64,000 nucleotides of DNA from SVTX01 sp045612105. Its GTDB lineage: Bacteria > Bacillota > Clostridia > Oscillospirales > CAG-272. The first letter of the stretch is position 1, and each line of letters opens with the position of its first letter. The position numbers were made by a program, and so were the translations under genes. The notes below the pieces were generated by a model. That model was given only the letters and a program-made list of their open reading frames with translations. It made no database searches and was not told the origin of the DNA. Shown here in pieces: positions 59,630-64,000 of the stretch. Location: assembly GCA_045612105.1 (NCBI GenBank), contig JAZKYL010000113.1, positions 62,001-126,000 of the forward strand, in the 5' to 3' direction.

Positions 59630-59745
59630 CTTTTATATGGTTTCTCTCTTCACTGAATAAGTAGTTGTAGCAATTTTGGATTTATGGTAGGTTAAACCTT
59701 GCGTCTTATCTTGTTCAAAAAACTAATTTTAAAGGAGATTTTGAA

Positions 59746-60927
59746 ATGACGACAAATTGCATTATCGAAGGTCAATCAGCTATGGGATATAAAGATGTTT
59801 ATTGTAAAACTTTAATAATTCCTGAAGGTATAACTCATATTACAAACGGAGCATTTCGTAATTATTATGGCTTAGAAGAAGTCTTTTTTCCAAGTACACT
59901 TGTGGAAATTGGCGCAAGGGCATTTGAAAACTGTACATCTCTCAAATTTATATCTTTACCTTTTTCCGTGGAAAAAATAGGTATATATGTTTTTGCACAG
60001 TGTGTGAATCTAATACACGCCGATTTATTGTATACACAGATACGCACTATTCCGGAGTGTACATTCTATAATTGCAAAAGTATCAAAGGAATTTTTTTGC
60101 CGGACGAAGTCGAAAAAATTAGCAAACACACATTTTTAGGCTGTAACAATTTGATGTTTTATAATACGCCAAAAGAATTAAAGATATATGAAGATTTTCC
60201 TTGTTCGAAACATCTTAAAACAATTTGGATTCCAGATAAGGTGATACATATTTATGATTTAGAGAAATATTCATTTGAACACCTAAAGATTGTACTTTGT
60301 CAAAAACAATACGAAAAATTTCAAAATATTTTACCGCAATCTGCTGAAATAATAATTGATTCGGATATGCATTATAAGCAGTATACATGTCGTATGGAAG
60401 ATCTTTCGAATATGAATACAATATTAGATAAGTTGATAACTTTATTAGGTAACGATGTTGTTGATTCATTTGTTGATAAAAAAGCCATGGAAGAAATGAT
60501 ACATTGTATAGATAATTATCCCGAAAAGCTTCAAATAGAAAGAATCAACTTTTCTGTTGTTAACAAAGAATATGACGTTACTACTTCGGTCTGTTTTGAC
60601 AGAAACGGAAAATATACGTATAAACAAACAGAATTAGGCAATATCAAAAACGTTTTAGGAAATGGTGAAATTGACAAAATAATATGGAAAGATTTTGAAG
60701 TATTGTGTGCAACAAACTACACAATTTATAAAAATCAAGAATTCAATCCTCGAAGCAAAAAGTTTTGGCATATAAGAATTCAATATGTAAATGGTAAAAG
60801 CTTTGAATATAAATCATCTTATTTTGATATTGAAGGATACCATATATTTCATGATTGTTTTGGAAAATATATAGACGCACCGCCACAAAATGCAGAAGAA
60901 ACATTTACCATTGTAGGTGAATGGTAA
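59746..60927 (+). CDS. AT-rich BspA-like leucine-rich-repeat protein
   Basis: This 393-residue protein has no signal peptide. Residues about 20-200 hold BspA/LRR_5 repeats (LIIPEGITHITNGAFRNYYGLEEVFFPSTLVEIGARAFENCTSL, then SVEKIGIYVFAQCVNL and TIPECTFYNCKSIKGIFLPDEVEKI). The remaining 190 residues (from about MHYKQYTCRMEDLSNMN) form an unrecognised alpha/beta domain ending EETFTIVGEW. Base composition is visibly more AT-rich than its neighbours, with A- and T-ending codons, and it sits in the tRNA-Arg variable spot, both signs of transfer. AAAGGAG precedes ATG. Function is unknown. Confidence 0.75.
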   Translation: MTTNCIIEGQSAMGYKDVYCKTLIIPEGITHITNGAFRNYYGLEEVFFPSTLVEIGARAFENCTSLKFISLPFSVEKIGIYVFAQCVNLIHADLLYTQIRTIPECTFYNCKSIKGIFLPDEVEKISKHTFLGCNNLMFYNTPKELKIYEDFPCSKHLKTIWIPDKVIHIYDLEKYSFEHLKIVLCQKQYEKFQNILPQSAEIIIDSDMHYKQYTCRMEDLSNMNTILDKLITLLGNDVVDSFVDKKAMEEMIHCIDNYPEKLQIERINFSVVNKEYDVTTSVCFDRNGKYTYKQTELGNIKNVLGNGEIDKIIWKDFEVLCATNYTIYKNQEFNPRSKKFWHIRIQYVNGKSFEYKSSYFDIEGYHIFHDCFGKYIDAPPQNAEETFTIVGEW

Positions 60928-61118
60928 TATTGAAAAGTAGAAATTCACCACCTTGTATAACTCGCACGATAAAAAAATAATAAAATCTCTTGGAAGCACA
61001 CAATGTGTAAATCGTAGAATTGTTTTTTCGCCCAACGGGCTTAATTACGACTAATCTCCAAACCACAAGGTTGTTTGTGCTAATGTTCTGATTCCCGAAG
61101 TTTAGTTTTACATTATTA
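60928..61118. other. Non-coding stretch after the LRR gene
   Basis: No convincing gene is visible. A minus-strand reading of 83 codons (61156-60905) has no Shine-Dalgarno and overlaps the LRR gene end. A GCCC-AAC-GGGC hairpin lies near 61032-61042. Confidence 0.4.
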
Positions 61119-61145
61119 GGGCAGACCAAATCGGTCTGCCCTTTT
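61119..61145. terminator. Perfect 9-bp terminator hairpin
   Basis: GGGCAGACC/GGTCTGCCC with a 5-nt loop, then TTTT on the plus strand. On the minus strand it directly follows a 14-nt copy of the tRNA-Arg 3' end. Confidence 0.8.
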
Positions 61146-61159
61146 GGCACCCTCAACGA
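61146..61159 (-). repeat. Inverted 14-nt copy of the tRNA-Arg 3' end
   Basis: The minus strand reads CGTTGAGGGTGCCA against CGTTGGGGGTGCCA at 59351-59364 (13 of 14). It is followed on that strand by a terminator, as a tRNA end would be. Confidence 0.5.
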
Positions 61160-61160
61160 T

Positions 61161-61221
61161 TTCTTAACTCAAATTAAGAACTTTCTTAAAAATTTTTAAG
61201 AAGCCTTAAATCGGTTTAAGA
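61161..61221. promoter_or_regulatory. Three tandem palindromic operators (TTCTTAA-N6-TTAAGAA type)
   Basis: Copies lie at about 61161-61180, 61183-61202 (20 of 20 symmetric) and 61204-61221. All have CTTAA and TTAAG half-sites separated by 6 nt. TTAA starts fall at 61164, 61174, 61186, 61196, 61206 and 61216, about one helical turn apart, and the -35 box of the next promoter begins at 61226. Confidence 0.65.
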
Positions 61222-61225
61222 TTTA

Positions 61226-61254
61226 TTGACTTTGCCCAAATTTTGTTTTAAGAT
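61226..61254 (+). promoter_or_regulatory. Promoter of the YwaF-like gene
   Basis: TTGACT-N17-TAAGAT, directly after the operator array. Confidence 0.65.
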
Positions 61255-61302
61255 ATATTCGATAAGTTTTATGACAAGATTTGACAAGAAGGTGAATGAC
61301 TT

Positions 61303-62196
61303 ATGATAATTCAAATGTTCAACGGGTGGTACTTTTTCTGGATATGTTTGCTAACTCTCATAACCATAGGGTTATATTTTCTATTGAGAAACAAAAGCAA
61401 GGCGGTGCAGAGAGGTGTTCTTTTTTCATTGCTCGTGATCGGTTTCTTATTACACTTTTTAAAAGTATATATCCCACCGTATTCCGTTGATGAGGCGAGA
61501 ATGCTGCGTGACGCGTGGTTTGTCAATATCTGCGCCGCGAATATTGCGCTCTTTCCGTTTTTCTTTTTCTCAAAGAATGAAAAAATTTGGGATTATATGT
61601 TCTATATTGGTGTTATCAGCGGTTTGATCGCTATCTTTTATCCGCAGGAGCCTATGGCAAAGATTGATCAGCTTGCCGAGCAGCTTGATATAATCAGATT
61701 CTACTATCACCATTGGATGCTCCTGGCGGTTCCGCTACTTTCGGTTCTTTTCAGGCATCACAAGCTTTCCTATAAGAGAGTGTTTGTAGCTCCCACGGGG
61801 CTTATGCTGCTGATGCTCTTTATAATGCTCAATCAGATCTTCCAATCAGAGCTTGGCTTTATTCCTTTGAGAAACGACAGCGATTTCTACCATATAAATT
61901 ATAAAAACACGTCATATATATGGGGACCGGGTGAAAACGATGCTATCGGTGAGTTCTTGGCAATGTTTTGCCCGAAGATATTCAAGACGGTTCCCGTAGG
62001 GGAATATGCGGGTGCTGTGAAATATTGGCCTTGGTTCTGGATACTTGTTCCCGCGTATATACTTGTTCCTGTTCTTGCTTTTTTGGTAGCTCTTCCTTTT
62101 GAAGCCAAGCATTTTGCGGCAGATTGCAAGGCATTGGCTGAAAAAGTAAAGACACATTTTCATTCAAACAATAACAAATTAGCTCATCATCATTAA
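61303..62196 (+). CDS. YwaF-like (TIGR02206-type) membrane protein
   Basis: This 297-residue protein has about seven transmembrane helices. The conserved polar features are a His-His pair in RFYYHHWMLLAVPLL near residue 130, LNQIFQSELGFIPLRNDSDFYHI near 185 and YWPWFWILVPAYILVPVLAFL near 243, all fitting the YwaF family. Function is unknown. A His-rich cytoplasmic tail (KLAHHH) ends it. AAGGTG lies before the ATG at 61303; an internal ATG two codons later in the same stretch cannot be excluded. Expression is probably controlled by the operator array upstream. Confidence 0.6.
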   Translation: MIIQMFNGWYFFWICLLTLITIGLYFLLRNKSKAVQRGVLFSLLVIGFLLHFLKVYIPPYSVDEARMLRDAWFVNICAANIALFPFFFFSKNEKIWDYMFYIGVISGLIAIFYPQEPMAKIDQLAEQLDIIRFYYHHWMLLAVPLLSVLFRHHKLSYKRVFVAPTGLMLLMLFIMLNQIFQSELGFIPLRNDSDFYHINYKNTSYIWGPGENDAIGEFLAMFCPKIFKTVPVGEYAGAVKYWPWFWILVPAYILVPVLAFLVALPFEAKHFAADCKALAEKVKTHFHSNNNKLAHHH

Positions 62197-62203
62197 ATAT
62201 TAC

Positions 62204-62231
62204 AAAAAATCCGCCTTTTGGCGGATTTTTT
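62204..62231. terminator. Bidirectional terminator
   Basis: A perfect 12-bp stem AAAAAATCCGCC/GGCGGATTTTTT with a TTTT loop, between converging genes. Confidence 0.92.
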
Positions 62232-62244
62232 GTATATTGGTATA

Positions 62245-64000
62245 TTAGAATTTGATTACTTTAACGGAAACGTCTGTGAAATCGGTTTTGATACTCGTTA
62301 TATTACCATATTGGGCAACATTAAGCATTCCTGTGCCAATACCCTGAACTTTAATTCCGTCTTTCGTTATCTCAAGCACGTCGCACTCTTCACTGTCAAA
62401 CCAAGCGGCAACGTTACCCGAAGCAACAGCCTTTATCATTGTTCCGTAGCGAACGTTAACAGGATATTCGTATTCGCCTACTCGAAGGGTGGCAGTATGA
62501 GTGGGAGCAGAAGCATCGAACCAGTCGATTGCAAGGAAATAGATATGCTTCGAGCCGTCCTCTTGACCGTATATCGCAAACTGCACTATATCGTCGCCGC
62601 GCGCCCAGATTCTTTCCTCTGAGAAGATCGTCTTGGAGATCTCGGCGATAAAATTCTTCACCACCGCGTAAATTGCAGAATTTCCCGCGTATTCAAGGGT
62701 GTTGAGAAGATAAACTTTACCGTCACCAAGATTTATCTCGTAAATCAGAGCGTTTCCGTTGTCTGTCTGTTTCAGAACAGTAGCGCCTTCGGGTATATTC
62801 TCGTTGACGCGAACCGCGTTACCGTCAACTGTATCCTCAACAAAGTTTATCTCAGGTGCAATATATTGGATAAAGGAATGATCGATATAATCGAGATTAT
62901 AATTCTCAATATCGGCTCTCAAGGTGGTAGTAGACAACTGCGCAAGACCTATAAAGAGCCTTCCACCGCCCCAAACATAGCCCTCAAGCTTGTCCATATC
63001 CTCACTAAGCGCCTTGTTGTAACCGACAGTGCAGAGAAGTTTGTAGCCATCAAAATCCTTTGCCTCAATAGGAAGAATATCAACGCCGCCCATGGGTGTG
63101 CCGCTATAAAATCCGACGGGCTTATCCTTTGGACAAGGGTGACGGTAGAGCGCGCCGTGTCTGCTTTGAGGATAGAATACGTCAAGCATATCCCATGCGT
63201 TTTCGGGGTCACCGTATTGCATATCGTTACGACCCCAAAGCGATGTCTTTGCGCCGAACATCTTCCAGCCGTCATATCTTCCGTTCAAGATTGCCACGGG
63301 TGTATAGAAGCTTCCGCTTCTGGTGTGGGTCGTTACGTATCTGTTAAAGTCCTTGTGCTCCTTCAAGTGGTCGAGACAAGCAGGGGAGAAACGGTTGTGG
63401 TAGGCAAAATACTCCTCCATTCTCCAAAGTCCCTCCTCGGTGTTTATCTCGTCCACACCCTGCATATAGGTGTTGTAAAGAGCCAAACGGTAACGCTTCG
63501 AATGCTCAGCGGCATCGTGAGGTGTGGTCGACCACTGGGTCGCCAAATGTCCTCCGATTTTGCCACCGTAAACCCTCGCCGAGCCTCTGAGAGCCGCGCA
63601 GGTAACCTCGTTTGAGGAATACATAAGCTCAGCACCCGTCCAGGAATATCCCGCCTGATAGAAATATTTGAACAATGTTGCAGGGCCCGTGTGTCTCGTT
63701 GAACCGTCGCGGCTGGCGGCGAGGCTATTTACAACGAAATTCGCAAGAGCCTCCATATCGCGCGGTATCGTATGGTCGCGGCAAACTTCAAGCTTTCCGC
63801 CTCTTTCATAGTAGGTATCGTGGGAATATCGCACGTTCATTCTTTCGTTATCATTCATAAAGAATCGCACGAAAAGATCGTTAAACATCTGCTCGTTGAG
63901 GTTATCGGAAGCATCTTTCCCAACTCTGCTCCAATAAACGTAAGCACCGTCAAGCTCGTGGGTCTGTCTGCCCAGGAAGCCATCCGACTCCATTTCCGCA
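62245..64000 (-). CDS. Glycosidase-like protein, partial (5' end outside window)
   Basis: The frame is open through the right window edge (GCG GAA before the ATG at 63993), so about 585 C-terminal residues are visible. WSRVGKDASDNLNEQMFNDLFVRFF and HLATQWSTTPHDAAEHSKRYRLALYNTYMQGVDEI look like a TIM-barrel hydrolase end. LLCTVGYNKALSEDMDKLEGYVWGGGRLFIGL near residue 325 is like the class I amidotransferase-like (trimerisation) domain of GH42-type enzymes. The rest is beta-rich, ending VSVKVIKF. No catalytic residues can be named, and the family is uncertain. Confidence 0.5.
   Translation of the reverse strand, partial: AEMESDGFLGRQTHELDGAYVYWSRVGKDASDNLNEQMFNDLFVRFFMNDNERMNVRYSHDTYYERGGKLEVCRDHTIPRDMEALANFVVNSLAASRDGSTRHTGPATLFKYFYQAGYSWTGAELMYSSNEVTCAALRGSARVYGGKIGGHLATQWSTTPHDAAEHSKRYRLALYNTYMQGVDEINTEEGLWRMEEYFAYHNRFSPACLDHLKEHKDFNRYVTTHTRSGSFYTPVAILNGRYDGWKMFGAKTSLWGRNDMQYGDPENAWDMLDVFYPQSRHGALYRHPCPKDKPVGFYSGTPMGGVDILPIEAKDFDGYKLLCTVGYNKALSEDMDKLEGYVWGGGRLFIGLAQLSTTTLRADIENYNLDYIDHSFIQYIAPEINFVEDTVDGNAVRVNENIPEGATVLKQTDNGNALIYEINLGDGKVYLLNTLEYAGNSAIYAVVKNFIAEISKTIFSEERIWARGDDIVQFAIYGQEDGSKHIYFLAIDWFDASAPTHTATLRVGEYEYPVNVRYGTMIKAVASGNVAAWFDSEECDVLEITKDGIKVQGIGTGMLNVAQYGNITSIKTDFTDVSVKVIKF

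Noticed and set aside
60905..61156. 83-codon open frame on the minus strand
   Set aside because: It has no Shine-Dalgarno, spans a terminator hairpin and overlaps the LRR gene end, and no family was recognised.
1..64000. CRISPR arrays, insertion sequences, transposase or phage genes
   Set aside because: No direct-repeat/spacer pattern, transposase, integrase or structural phage gene was seen; the Cys modules and the Q/N gene are protein-coding repeats.

Overview
The window reads as chromosomal DNA of an uncultured low-to-mid GC Gram-positive anaerobe, most likely class Clostridia (Bacillota) from a gut-type habitat. The support is a class III fructose-1,6-bisphosphatase, PcrA-type helicase, lipobox lipoproteins, GH25 lysozyme, a sodium-pump decarboxylase subunit, purine-rich Shine-Dalgarno sites and many near-consensus TTGACA-N17-TATAAT promoters. 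No species assignment can be made from sequence inspection alone. Genes are densely packed on both strands, and convergent pairs usually share a bidirectional hairpin terminator.

Layout. 1-5.4 kb: 3' end of fbp (cut by the window edge), a GH106-like glycosidase and, convergent, a GH123/DUF4091 protein. 5.6-7.5 kb: typA/bipA. 7.6-15.1 kb: two surface lipoproteins, a 1773-residue giant of unknown function and a Cys-repeat/GH25 lysozyme, separated by a 513-nt AT-rich gap. 15.1-21 kb, minus strand: rsmA and a THUMP RNA methyltransferase (one operon with the lysozyme), rmuC, MgtC-like protein and cation/proton antiporter. 21.2-24.6 kb: overlapping TPR/DUF4037 genes, then an oadB-like sodium pump gene behind a perfect promoter, a yybP-ykoY-like riboswitch and an attenuator. 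24.6-34.1 kb: mnmA-trmL, secA plus two membrane proteins, a 50-residue Gln/Asn-only microprotein and pcrA. 34.3-38.1 kb: AraC regulator with GH4 alpha-galactosidase and an orphan sugar-binding lipoprotein. 38.3-44.9 kb: S1-domain protein, rplM-rpsI, a Cys-repeat/LRR lipoprotein and gpmI. 45.1-52.8 kb: DUF5685/J-protein/membrane operon, ribokinase-Nudix, tcdA, degV, a decayed SIS-isomerase locus, dusB and an odd winged-helix regulator. 52.8-58.5 kb: GH35 beta-galactosidase and, convergent, a GH78-like protein downstream of a murE with an atypical substrate motif. 58.6-64 kb: GNAT acetyltransferase, tRNA-Arg(CCT), a tRNA-like RNA, an AT-rich LRR gene that looks acquired, a YwaF-like membrane protein behind a triple palindromic operator, and a partial glycosidase-like gene at the edge.

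Together these are housekeeping translation, RNA-modification, secretion and glycolysis genes interspersed with single glycosidases (GH106-like, GH123-like, GH4, GH35, GH78-like) and lipoproteins. This fits an organism living on plant or host glycans. The least explained elements are the Cys-repeat lipoproteins, the giant lipoprotein, the Q/N microprotein, the metal-type riboswitch on a sodium pump gene, the atypical MurE locus and the variable spot after tRNA-Arg.
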